Part shown: one piece after another, positions 31,599 to 38,448 of the stretch
Layout: each line of letters opens with the position of its first letter
Position numbering within the stretch: the first letter of the stretch is position 1
Source of the DNA: Novosphingobium silvae
GTDB lineage: Bacteria > Pseudomonadota > Alphaproteobacteria > Sphingomonadales > Sphingomonadaceae
Direction: 5' to 3'
Length of the DNA: 46,095 nucleotides
NCBI RefSeq assembly: GCF_009856825.1
Contig: NZ_WVTD01000021.1
Coordinates: 1 to 46,095 of the forward strand
Made by a program: the position numbers and the translations under genes
The notes under the pieces: generated by a model
What the model was told of the DNA's origin: nothing
The model's input: the letters and a program-made list of their open reading frames with translations, nothing else
The model's database searches: none

Positions 31599-32231
31599 AT
31601 GACCCACCAAACCCGCGAAAGCTGGCTCAATGCCGTGGCGCTGGGCATGGCTCCGCTGTTCGAGGCGCTGGACGCCCCCCTGCCCGACCGCGTGCGCGTG
31701 GCGATCGGCTTCACCAGCAGAGGCGCGAAGGGCAAGGCGATCGGCGAGTGCTGGGATAATCGGTTGAGCGCGGACGGGCATTTTGAAATCTTCATCCGGC
31801 CCGACCTGGCGCACGCGCCCGATGCGATGCCGGCGCAGATCGCGGCCATTCTCGCGCATGAACTGGTCCATGCCGCCGTTGGCATCCCGGCAGGGCATGG
31901 GAAGGCGTTTAAACGGGTCGCCCTTGGGCTGGGCCTAGTCGGGCCGATGCGCGCCACCACCCCCGGCGAGGCGTTCCTTGCGGCCATCGCGCCGATCTTG
32001 GAGAGCGTCGGCCCCCTCCCCCATGCCCGCCTTGATACGGACGGAGAGTCGACCGCGCCCAAGAAGCAGAAAGCCCGGATGCTCAAATGCGAGTGCGCGA
32101 CGTGCGGCTATACCGTGAGGACCGCGCGCAAATGGCTTGAGCAGGCCGGAGCGCCGCTTTGCCCGATCGAGGATCACGGCCAGATGAGCCATGAGCCGCT
32201 GGACGATGACGATCCCGAACCGGAGGAATGA
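31599..32231 (+). CDS. SprT-like zinc metalloprotease
   Basis: A 210-residue protein with the SprT-type active site HELVHAAVG (~87-95) and a third ligand GHGKAFKRVA, so it can bind zinc as HExxH...H. Near the C-terminus LKCECATCGYTVRTARKW...PLCP forms a likely zinc ribbon with an acidic tail (DDDDPEPEE). SprT/Spartan-like proteases cut proteins crosslinked to DNA; on plasmids the role is unknown. GGGAGGAG precedes the ATG at 31599. It lies between the TA operon and parA, as a common plasmid-backbone gene. Confidence 0.82.
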   Translation: MTHQTRESWLNAVALGMAPLFEALDAPLPDRVRVAIGFTSRGAKGKAIGECWDNRLSADGHFEIFIRPDLAHAPDAMPAQIAAILAHELVHAAVGIPAGHGKAFKRVALGLGLVGPMRATTPGEAFLAAIAPILESVGPLPHARLDTDGESTAPKKQKARMLKCECATCGYTVRTARKWLEQAGAPLCPIEDHGQMSHEPLDDDDPEPEE

Positions 32232-32237
32232 GGGCGT

Positions 32238-32367
32238 TATCGTCATTTCGGATTCAAGACCCGTCCTATCGCCATTTCAATGACGCTCCGATGGCTTAAC
32301 ACCAATAGGTAAGCATCATCTGTATATCATAGCGATAGACAGTTCATGGCAAATCGACTAACGATAG
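32238..32367. promoter_or_regulatory. candidate partition site / parA operator
   Basis: The 155-bp gap before parA contains two direct copies of TATCGYCATTTC (32238-32249 and 32267-32278, 29 bp apart) and, inverted, two copies of CGATAG (32333-32338 and 32362-32367, also 29 bp apart). TGTATATC at 32321-32328 lies next to the second pair. The symmetric spacing is what a centromere or RHH-protein operator would show. No other obvious role. Confidence 0.5.
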
Positions 32368-32386
32368 CTCGCAGAGTGAGGGCATT

Positions 32387-33028
32387 ATGATATTGGCAGT
32401 CGGAAACACGAAAGGCGGCGTTGGCAAGACCACCCTCGCCGTCAATCTCGCGGTCGCGCTGGCGCTCGCCGGCCGCGACCTCTTGCTGGTGGACGGGGAC
32501 GAGCAGGGCACCGCCCTCACCTTCACCCAGCTTCGCGCCGAGCGGCTTGGGGAGGCCGGCTATACCGCCGTCGCCCTCACCGGCGCGGCGCTGCGCAGCC
32601 AGGTCCGCCAGCTCGCCAGCAAATATGACGATATCATCATCGACGTGGGCGGACGCGATACCGGATCGCTGCGCGCCGCGCTCACCGTCGCCGACACGCT
32701 CCTGGTGCCGGTGCAGCCGCGCAGCTTCGACGTGTGGGCGCTCGATCAGGTTTCGGCGCTGGTCGCCGAGGCGCGCGAGATCAACGAGGGCTTGCGCGCC
32801 GTGGCCGTGCTGAACGGCGCGGACGCGCAGGGGGCCGACAATGAGGCCGCCTTGGAGATGATCGGCGATATCGACGGTATCGAAGTGCTGCCCACGTCGA
32901 TCGTGCGGCGCAAGGCGTTCCCGAACGCGGCGGCCGAGGGCAGGGCGGTTATCGAGCAAAGCCCGCGCGACCCCAAGGCGATAGACGAATTGACGGCGCT
33001 GATCGGCGCGGTTTGTATATCAAGATAA
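32387..33028 (+). CDS. parA: ParA-family partition ATPase
   Basis: A 213-residue deviant Walker ATPase that moves plasmid copies apart. Residues 9-16 are KGGVGKTT with the signature lysine; LLLVDGDEQG follows as motif A', and DDIIIDVGGRD as Walker B. There is no N-terminal helix-turn-helix, so it is the short type Ib ParA, whose partner is usually a small RHH protein acting also as repressor; such a gene begins 17 bases later. GAGGG lies six bases before the ATG. Confidence 0.92.
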   Translation: MILAVGNTKGGVGKTTLAVNLAVALALAGRDLLLVDGDEQGTALTFTQLRAERLGEAGYTAVALTGAALRSQVRQLASKYDDIIIDVGGRDTGSLRAALTVADTLLVPVQPRSFDVWALDQVSALVAEAREINEGLRAVAVLNGADAQGADNEAALEMIGDIDGIEVLPTSIVRRKAFPNAAAEGRAVIEQSPRDPKAIDELTALIGAVCISR

Positions 33029-33045
33029 TATCGGAGTGCGTGTTA

Positions 33046-33327
33046 ATGGCTATCGCTCGTAAACCGAACAGCAAGCCCAAGCCGGCGATTGACGAGGCGG
33101 CCGCCGATGCCTTCATTGCCGGCGCGGCGAAGCCGGATGCCGCGCCGATCGCGGTCGAGGCCGACGAGGCGGGGCAGGGGGCCGAGCCGCGCAAGTCGCC
33201 GGTGATGCTGCGTTTCGATCGCGCGCTTCTCGCCAAGGTCGATGCGGCAGCCAAGCGGCGCGGGATCAGCCGGAGCGCGTGGATTCAGTTCACGGTGAGC
33301 CGCGCGCTCGATGCCGGCGAGGGTTAG
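33046..33327 (+). CDS. ribbon-helix-helix partition/repressor protein (ParG-like)
   Basis: A 93-residue protein: a flexible, Ala/Pro/Asp-rich N-terminal half, then a ribbon-helix-helix unit (KSPVMLRFDRALLAKVDAAAKRRGISRSAWIQFTVSRAL). In type Ib partition such proteins bind the centromere and stimulate ParA through the flexible arm. The ATG at 33046 is preferred to the GTG at 33040. TGTATATC occurs just upstream (33014-33021). Confidence 0.75.
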   Translation: MAIARKPNSKPKPAIDEAAADAFIAGAAKPDAAPIAVEADEAGQGAEPRKSPVMLRFDRALLAKVDAAAKRRGISRSAWIQFTVSRALDAGEG

Positions 33328-33397
33328 GGCGGCGCGGGCTGAGCTGGCGAAGGCTAGGCGGTCCTAGCGCGCGAAAGGTGAGTTTTGGGGTAGGCCC

Positions 33398-34309
33398 TCA
33401 CCGTTCGGCCGCTGGCGCGCTGAAATCCACCAGCACCGGCATTTCGGGTATGTCGCCGCGCAGCTTGGCGCGCCGCACGATGCTATGCTGGTCGATCAGG
33501 TTTTGCGCGTCGCGCCGGCCGCTCATGGTTTTCGGGAGCCACATCATCGAAACCCGCTCGACCTTGCGGCCTTTCTTGATCGGGGTGAACTCGACCCAGA
33601 AGGGGCAGAGCTTGTTGATTTCGTCCTGCGCGACCTTGAGGCAGTATTTGTTGAAATCGGCGAAGCGTTCCAACTTACCTTCCGGCACGTTGAGCAGCCC
33701 GCGCAGCTCCGCAATCGTGAACTCTTCGCTTTGCTTGTATTCGAGGCCGATCCGCCGTTCGATCATTTCATAGAGGCACAGCGCGTATTTCGACTCGAAG
33801 CAATACATCACTTGCGTCTTGAGGCGGGCATAGACCTCGCTGTTACGCAATATCTCGATCAGCTCTTCGGGAATCCGGTAATGGAGGAAGCCGTCTTTTT
33901 CGAGGCTTTCGTCGCTGGGGCCGAGAAGCTGGACGCGGCGCTTGTAGCTCTTGCCGGCCTTGCGGATGGTGACGATCGCGATCGTGCCCATCAGACGCAG
34001 CAGCGAGCTTTCTATGCGCTCGTTGCCCTGGTGCGTGCCCTTGAGCGCGGATTTGGCGATGCGGTGAATGACCGGCTCGCCGATCCGGTCCCAGGCGTTC
34101 GCGATCAGCAGATTGTAGATTCGCCGATCGGCGAGGGTGAGGGGCGACAGCTCGACAATATCGACCAGCTCGCCGGGTTTGACGATTTCCCCGTAATTGG
34201 CGGGATCGAACGGGTTTCCGCGTCCCTTTTGGGCGAGGGTGAGGGCGGTTTCGTCGCCCGAGGCAGTCTTTGCCTTCGCGTCCTTCACTGGTGAGTTTGC
34301 TAAAGCCAT
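33398..34309 (-). CDS. repA: Rep_3-type replication initiator
   Basis: A 303-residue initiator with two winged-helix domains. ELVDIVELSPLTLADRRIYNLLIANAW opens the first, which includes SSLLRLMGTIAIVTI; the second has YCFESKYALCLYEMIERRIG and FTIAELRGLLNVPEGKLERFADFNKYCLKVAQDEINK, which is highly typical of the Rep_3 family. It binds the iterons at 34379-34510 and is likely autoregulated through the inverted site at 34330-34358. It converges on the RHH gene; the 70 bp between contains one further iteron copy (33378-33391). Confidence 0.9.
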   Translation of the reverse strand: MALANSPVKDAKAKTASGDETALTLAQKGRGNPFDPANYGEIVKPGELVDIVELSPLTLADRRIYNLLIANAWDRIGEPVIHRIAKSALKGTHQGNERIESSLLRLMGTIAIVTIRKAGKSYKRRVQLLGPSDESLEKDGFLHYRIPEELIEILRNSEVYARLKTQVMYCFESKYALCLYEMIERRIGLEYKQSEEFTIAELRGLLNVPEGKLERFADFNKYCLKVAQDEINKLCPFWVEFTPIKKGRKVERVSMMWLPKTMSGRRDAQNLIDQHSIVRRAKLRGDIPEMPVLVDFSAPAAER

Positions 34310-34329
34310 GCCCTCACCTTAACAGCAGC

Positions 34330-34358
34330 GGTGAGCTAGGCAAATCCTAAAGCTCGCC
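34330..34358 (-). promoter_or_regulatory. candidate repA operator (inverted half-iterons)
   Basis: GGTGAGCT (34330-34337) faces AGCTCGCC (34351-34358), an inverted pair of iteron halves with one mismatch, 21 bp before the repA start. In iteron plasmids, Rep dimers bind such sites to repress their own gene. AGG/CCT lie just inside the arms. Confidence 0.5.
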
Positions 34359-34378
34359 GATCGCGATCAGGGGAGGAT

Positions 34379-34631
34379 ACCCCAAAACTCACCGTCGATT
34401 TGGCGGATACCCCAAAGCTCACCGGACTCGACCCCAATACTCACTTTTACCGACCCCAAAACTCACCGAAGGCTACCCCAAAGCTCACGCGACTCGACCC
34501 CAAAACTCACTTTTTGAGGTCATTTTTCCAAGTTTTCTGCGGGTTTGAGGCACCCTGAATCTTGAATCTAAGAAGAATCTTTGAATCAGAAGGCGAACGG
34601 TGAGTTTTAGGGTAGCCTTGCCTGTGGATAA
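34379..34631. other. origin of replication: six iterons, AT-rich stretch, DnaA box
   Basis: Six direct copies of ACCCCAAARCTCAC start at 34379, 34409, 34431, 34453, 34475 and 34497; the last five are spaced exactly 22 bp, so all face the same side of the helix. An AT-rich stretch (34511-34590) with repeated GAATC follows. An inverted iteron stands at 34600-34613 and a perfect DnaA box, TGTGGATAA, at 34623-34631. This is the classical layout of an iteron-controlled theta origin. Confidence 0.9.
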
Positions 34632-35255
34632 CTCTGCGCCGGCGGCACCGACATGCCCAAAGGAGAAGAAAAGCACCGCCTCTTGGGGCTTCGCCCCGCC
34701 GGCTCGCGGCCTTCGGCCGCCCCGGATCGCTACGCGATCCTCCCACCCGGCATCCCCACAATGAGCCGGCTTCGCCGGCACGCTTTTGTTGATTTGGAAT
34801 ATCGCCCAACCGTCACGCCCTATCGCCAGCACACTGCCTAGACCAGCCGTGGAAAATGGCTTTCCAGAAAAGCCAAGCGGATATGTGGGCGCTCCGATCG
34901 AGAGGGCAGGGAGGGTGGAAACGTCCCGGCAGGGGCGTTTTCCGGGCCACCCAGCGCGATTCCGTCTCCTGGACAGGGTTTCGGGCGTCGCAACTGCCCA
35001 CGGTGCTCTAAGGGCTTCCCGGACGGCCGATTTTTCCGGCGCGAGATCCACGACCCTTAGGAGTATCACCTACCGCCGCGCGAAAGGCGAACGGTGAGCT
35101 GATACCCCAAAACTCACCTTTCGCACGCCAAAGCGCGATTTTCCGCGCTTTTGGGCGATTTCGACGCGGCATAATGTGCGGCGGAACGCCGTTACTTCGA
35201 TATTGCCTGTATATCGGAACGATGGCGCTTTGACAGGCATGCCGTTTAAACGACC
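34632..35255. other. gene-free stretch beside the origin, with tandem hairpins
   Basis: No gene is supported here. Four perfect hairpins with 3-nt loops lie in under 100 bp: 34685-34697, 34706-34720, 34724-34740 and 34765-34779. A further iteron (35104-35117) sits between GGTGAG and CTCACC halves, and TGTATATC (35208-35215) lies near the right end. Confidence 0.6.
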
Positions 35256-36914
35256 TCACGCTTTGTCGAAGCGGCCGGCGAACTCGCGATCTGCGTAATA
35301 TTTGAGCTTGGCGGCGACGATCGGCCGTTGCCCCGCGAGGAACACGAGTTGCAAATCCTCGCGCAGCGTGCGGACCTCATCGGGGGTGAGCAGCGGGCGG
35401 CCGACATGCTGCGCGCCGAACGAGATGCCGGTTTCCTCCGCGTCGATTGCGCGGCTCATGGTCTCGAACACTACCGTCTCCTGGCCGAGCAGATCGGAGA
35501 CGAGCTTGGCGCTGTCGTGATCGTTGACCCCGAACACCTGCAGGACGCCGGCGTTGGACAGGAAGGTGCCGGCGCGGCGCTCGTAGAGCGCGCGGAGCTG
35601 GTGAACGTCCTGCAGGATCGGCCAGAGCTGGATGCCGTAGCCGGCCATCAGGCCCATGGCGCGCTCGACGGGTTCGAGGCGGCCGAGGGCGGCGAACTCA
35701 TCGAGCAGGAACAGGACAGAGCGGGTAGGGGAGGCCGGTGCGCGCGCCAGATCGGTCAGCCCTTGGGCAAGCATCAGGCGCAGCCAGCGGGCATAAGTGG
35801 CGAGCCTATCGGGCGGCAGCACCAGGTAGACGCTGGTAGGCTGCGCCTTCACATCGGCGAACGTAAAATCGGAATGCCCCAGCACCGCTGTCATGCGTGG
35901 GCTGTCGAGAAAATGGGTGTGGCGCTGGGCGGCCGACAGGACGCCGGCGCCTTCGCGATCGGACTTGCCGAGGTGCCGGTTGGCGGCGCGGGCAGCGAGG
36001 CCGCCTTGCGCCTGCATCGCTTCGAGCATGGCAGCGAAGGCTTGCGGCGCAAGGGTGAGGCGATCGCGTAGCGTGGCAAGGGTGCGGGTCGCCGGCGGCT
36101 CGCTGGTGACGATCGCGAGGATGATGCCGGCGATTAGCGCCTTGGCTTCCTCGTTCCAGTGCGCCTCGCCGGCTTCGCCGGGGGCGTCATAGACCAGCGC
36201 ATCGGCCAGCGTCATGCAGTCGTCGGCGAGATCGAGGCCAGCAGGGTCGATGCGATCGAGCGGGTTGAAGGCCGCGCCGGGAAGGCCCGTCACCCCGAAC
36301 GGATCGAGGACATGGACCGGGCCGAAGTTGCCGCGATGGCGGGCGGTGATGCGGGCATTTTCGCCCTTGGGGTCGATGCAGACGACCGGGCCGGCATAGT
36401 CGAGCAGATTGGGGATGATCGTGCCCACGCCCTTGCCGGTGCGCGTCGGCGCGATCGTCAGCAGATGGGCTGGACCGGCATAGCGCAGCGGCCTGCCCGT
36501 CTTGCGATCGCGGCCGATCAGCAGGCCGCTATCACCGGCATAGGCGCGGTTTTCGGCGTCGGTGGCGAAGCGGGCCGAGCCGTGGGTGTCGTCGGCGGCA
36601 GGGCCGCCATAAGCAAGGATCAGGGGCTGGAAGAGCGCGCGCAGGCCAATGAGGATGACGACGATCACCGTCAGCATCATGATGATTTGATAGAGGTTGG
36701 AATCATGCGGGAGGCCGAGCAGTTTGCCCAGGATGAGCGGCATCCCAAGGCCCAGCACGATGCCGGCGGCCAGAAACAGGATCAGGACGGCGAACAGATG
36801 GCGGATCAGCCGGATTGGGCTGACCACCAGCGCGGTGATCGCCCATATGGGATTCTGGCGCGCGATGCGGGACAGGTTGCGGATCGCGCGGCCGAGCTGG
36901 CGGAACCACTCCAT
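35256..36914 (-). CDS. traG: TraG/VirD4-type coupling protein
   Basis: A 552-residue inner-membrane ATPase that passes the relaxase-DNA complex to the secretion channel. Two N-terminal transmembrane segments (~35-60 and ~80-105) are followed by GSARFA, Walker A TRTGKGVGT, CIDPKGENA, Walker B VLFLLDEFAALG and the GYGIQLWPILQDVHQL motif. It is somewhat short for the family, which may reflect a reduced C-terminus. The ATG at 36914 is three bases after the small gene upstream. No trb or virB genes are in the window, so transfer would need a channel encoded elsewhere. Confidence 0.92.
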   Translation of the reverse strand: MEWFRQLGRAIRNLSRIARQNPIWAITALVVSPIRLIRHLFAVLILFLAAGIVLGLGMPLILGKLLGLPHDSNLYQIIMMLTVIVVILIGLRALFQPLILAYGGPAADDTHGSARFATDAENRAYAGDSGLLIGRDRKTGRPLRYAGPAHLLTIAPTRTGKGVGTIIPNLLDYAGPVVCIDPKGENARITARHRGNFGPVHVLDPFGVTGLPGAAFNPLDRIDPAGLDLADDCMTLADALVYDAPGEAGEAHWNEEAKALIAGIILAIVTSEPPATRTLATLRDRLTLAPQAFAAMLEAMQAQGGLAARAANRHLGKSDREGAGVLSAAQRHTHFLDSPRMTAVLGHSDFTFADVKAQPTSVYLVLPPDRLATYARWLRLMLAQGLTDLARAPASPTRSVLFLLDEFAALGRLEPVERAMGLMAGYGIQLWPILQDVHQLRALYERRAGTFLSNAGVLQVFGVNDHDSAKLVSDLLGQETVVFETMSRAIDAEETGISFGAQHVGRPLLTPDEVRTLREDLQLVFLAGQRPIVAAKLKYYADREFAGRFDKA

Positions 36915-36916
36915 CG

Positions 36917-37180
36917 TCAACTCGCCTGGAACATGGTCATGCGGATGATGCCGGGGGTGGATTGGATTTCGGCTTCGATCGCCGAGACCTCCTCCATCTT
37001 GTCGCTGGGCCAGTCCCGTGAGACGCTGACGCCGCCCTGATCGGTTTCGATTTCGATTAGCCGGGTTTGCGGCGAGAGATCGAGCAGGCGCACAAGCCGG
37101 TCGCAAAGATCGGGCGAGATCCGATGTACGCCTGACCCGACCATCAGGAGCTGCCATGAGCGGGGAACGCGGTCAGTCAT
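36917..37180 (-). CDS. small hypothetical protein in the transfer operon
   Basis: An 87-residue product I do not recognise. Strand-turn patterns (TRLIEIETDQGGVSVSRDW and PGIIRMTMFQAS) suggest a small alpha/beta domain. Its ATG overlaps the end of the ATPase gene by eight bases and its stop lies two bases before traG, so it is translated with both. Confidence 0.6.
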   Translation of the reverse strand: MTDRVPRSWQLLMVGSGVHRISPDLCDRLVRLLDLSPQTRLIEIETDQGGVSVSRDWPSDKMEEVSAIEAEIQSTPGIIRMTMFQAS

Positions 37181-37727
37181 CTACCCTCCACATCCGTGCG
37201 CGCACAAAGCGCACTCTTTCAGCAACCGGGGCGAGAGGCAGGGACACAAGCTCATAGCCGAGATCGGCATAGACCGTGACCATCGCCTCATAGGTCGCTT
37301 GCGCCTCTGCAAAATCCTGCTTCCTCTCCGTGTCCTGCCCGAAAATCTCGCGCCAGGGCGGGGCGATGAATACCCGGCGCTGGTAGCGGAACATCTCGGC
37401 CGCGCGCTCGACATGGGAAGGAACGGGCAAGCCGCACAGGCGCAGATAGCCCGACACATCAGGAACGCCGCGATCGAAGATCACCGGGCCTTTTCGGTCA
37501 TGCGCTTCATGCCAGGATCGTAATTCCCAGCTCAGCATCAGTTCAGCGAAGGCCCCGCGATCGGCCCATGGCAGGGCGCCGCCGCCAATGGCGATCTGAT
37601 CGCGAATGATGGCGCGACCGGCTTCGGGCATATGGTGGAAGCCTTGCGCCGCCAGGGCGTCGATCAATGTGGTTTTACCCGAACCGGGACCACCAGTGAT
37701 GATATGAAAATCGGGCCGGTCAGCCAT
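37173..37727 (-). CDS. AAA_28-like P-loop ATPase/kinase in the transfer operon
   Basis: A 184-residue P-loop protein. Walker A is ITGGPGSGKTTLI (~9-21); GFHHMPEAGRAIIRDQ and VIFDRGVPDVSGYL follow as in the AAA_28/NadR-kinase-like group, and FIAPPWREIFGQDTERKQDFAEA has the charged lid. These proteins may phosphorylate a small molecule; the target is unknown. It overlaps traD by eight bases. Not a usual member of the traCDG block. Confidence 0.75.
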   Translation of the reverse strand: MADRPDFHIITGGPGSGKTTLIDALAAQGFHHMPEAGRAIIRDQIAIGGGALPWADRGAFAELMLSWELRSWHEAHDRKGPVIFDRGVPDVSGYLRLCGLPVPSHVERAAEMFRYQRRVFIAPPWREIFGQDTERKQDFAEAQATYEAMVTVYADLGYELVSLPLAPVAERVRFVRARMWRVDD

Positions 37728-38070
37728 CGTCAGCTTCCGCGTCGAACGCGCGTTTGCCGCGCCGCTTCCAGAGCGAGAGCGCGTTGCCATCCTCACGCGC
37801 CTTCGCGGCAAGTTCGAGCAGCGCGCCGTAGAGGGTGGCGCGATCGTCGTCGGCCAGTTCGACCAGGCCGGCTTTCTGAACCAGGCCGCCCAGCTCTATG
37901 AGATGGCGGGTGCGCTCGCGTCGGGCCACGACCCATCCTCTCGTATCGATGCGGCGCGCGGCGGCATCAAGCCTGTGCCTCGCCTGCGCCAGCTTCGCTT
38001 CCGCCTTCCGCGCTGCCGCCAGCACGTCGGCCAGTCTTGCGCCCGCGCCCTTGAAAGAAAGCCGCGCCAT
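37720..38070 (-). CDS. traD: conjugal transfer protein TraD
   Basis: A 116-residue accessory relaxosome protein of the Ti/pNL1 TraD type: basic, helical, with KAEAKLAQARHRLDAAARRIDTRGWVVARRERTRHLIELGGLVQKAGL as the conserved core and an acidic end. The ATG at 38070 (MARLSFKG) is preferred because the upstream part of the frame is Cys/Pro-rich and lies within traC. It overlaps traC by 104 bases in another frame. Confidence 0.82.
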   Translation of the reverse strand: MARLSFKGAGARLADVLAAARKAEAKLAQARHRLDAAARRIDTRGWVVARRERTRHLIELGGLVQKAGLVELADDDRATLYGALLELAAKAREDGNALSLWKRRGKRAFDAEADDG

Positions 38071-38275
38071 CGGAGCGCCACGCCTCCCGGTTTCCTTCAG
38101 CCTGTGCTTCGGCGACGATATGGAGCAGCGCACCGGCCAACACGTCGGCATCAAGCGTATCGGCCCCGGTGGACGTGACCAGTTCGCCTAGCTGCTGGAC
38201 CTTCTTCGCCTTGAGCGCGCGGGCCTTGTCGCCCAGCGCCTTCAACTCGGCGTCATAGTCGCGGACCTTGCGCAT
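37967..38275 (-). CDS. traC: conjugal transfer protein TraC
   Basis: A 102-residue accessory transfer protein: MRKVRDYDAELKALGDKARALKAKKVQQLGELVTSTGADTLDADVLAGALL is the recognisable core, with the GxLVxxTGAD motif shared with other small TraC proteins. The C-terminal 30 residues (GRGRKTGRRAGGSAEGGSEAGAGEAQA) are encoded in the long overlap with traD and look low-complexity. First gene of the leftward transfer operon, 173 bp from traA. Confidence 0.8.
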   Translation of the reverse strand: MRKVRDYDAELKALGDKARALKAKKVQQLGELVTSTGADTLDADVLAGALLHIVAEAQAEGNREAWRSDGAAFFQGRGRKTGRRAGGSAEGGSEAGAGEAQA

Positions 38276-38387
38276 ATTCTCTCCCTCGCGCCCATGATCG
38301 GGAGAGGCAGCGTAGCACGATCACGGATGCAGGACAGCGGTTGCGAACAAAAATGCGGCGAAGTCAATCATGCGAACGGCAGAGAGT

Positions 38388-38431
38388 GTGAGTGCGCGCT
38401 TATACGTCGTTGCCGACGTGCGCTAAGAAGG
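38388..38431. other. candidate origin of transfer (oriT)
   Basis: Between divergent traC and traA. A 6-bp inverted repeat ACGTCG-TTGC-CGACGT (38404-38419) is flanked by GCGCTTAT on the left and GCGCTAAG on the right, and the minus strand reads ACGTATAAGCGCGCAC, reminiscent of the TAAGTGCG-type nick region of Ti and RSF1010 relaxases. The nick position is inferred. Confidence 0.5.
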
Positions 38432-38448
38432 GCAGTATAGCGGTTGTC

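Noticed and set aside
34379..34510. Regular 22-bp spaced repeats as a CRISPR array
   Set aside because: Repeat units are only 14 bp with ~8-bp gaps, no cas genes are present and repA is adjacent, so they are replication iterons.
34485..35069. 194-codon minus-strand frame in the origin region
   Set aside because: It covers the iterons, the DnaA box and tandem hairpins, and has no protein-like sequence or ribosome-binding site.
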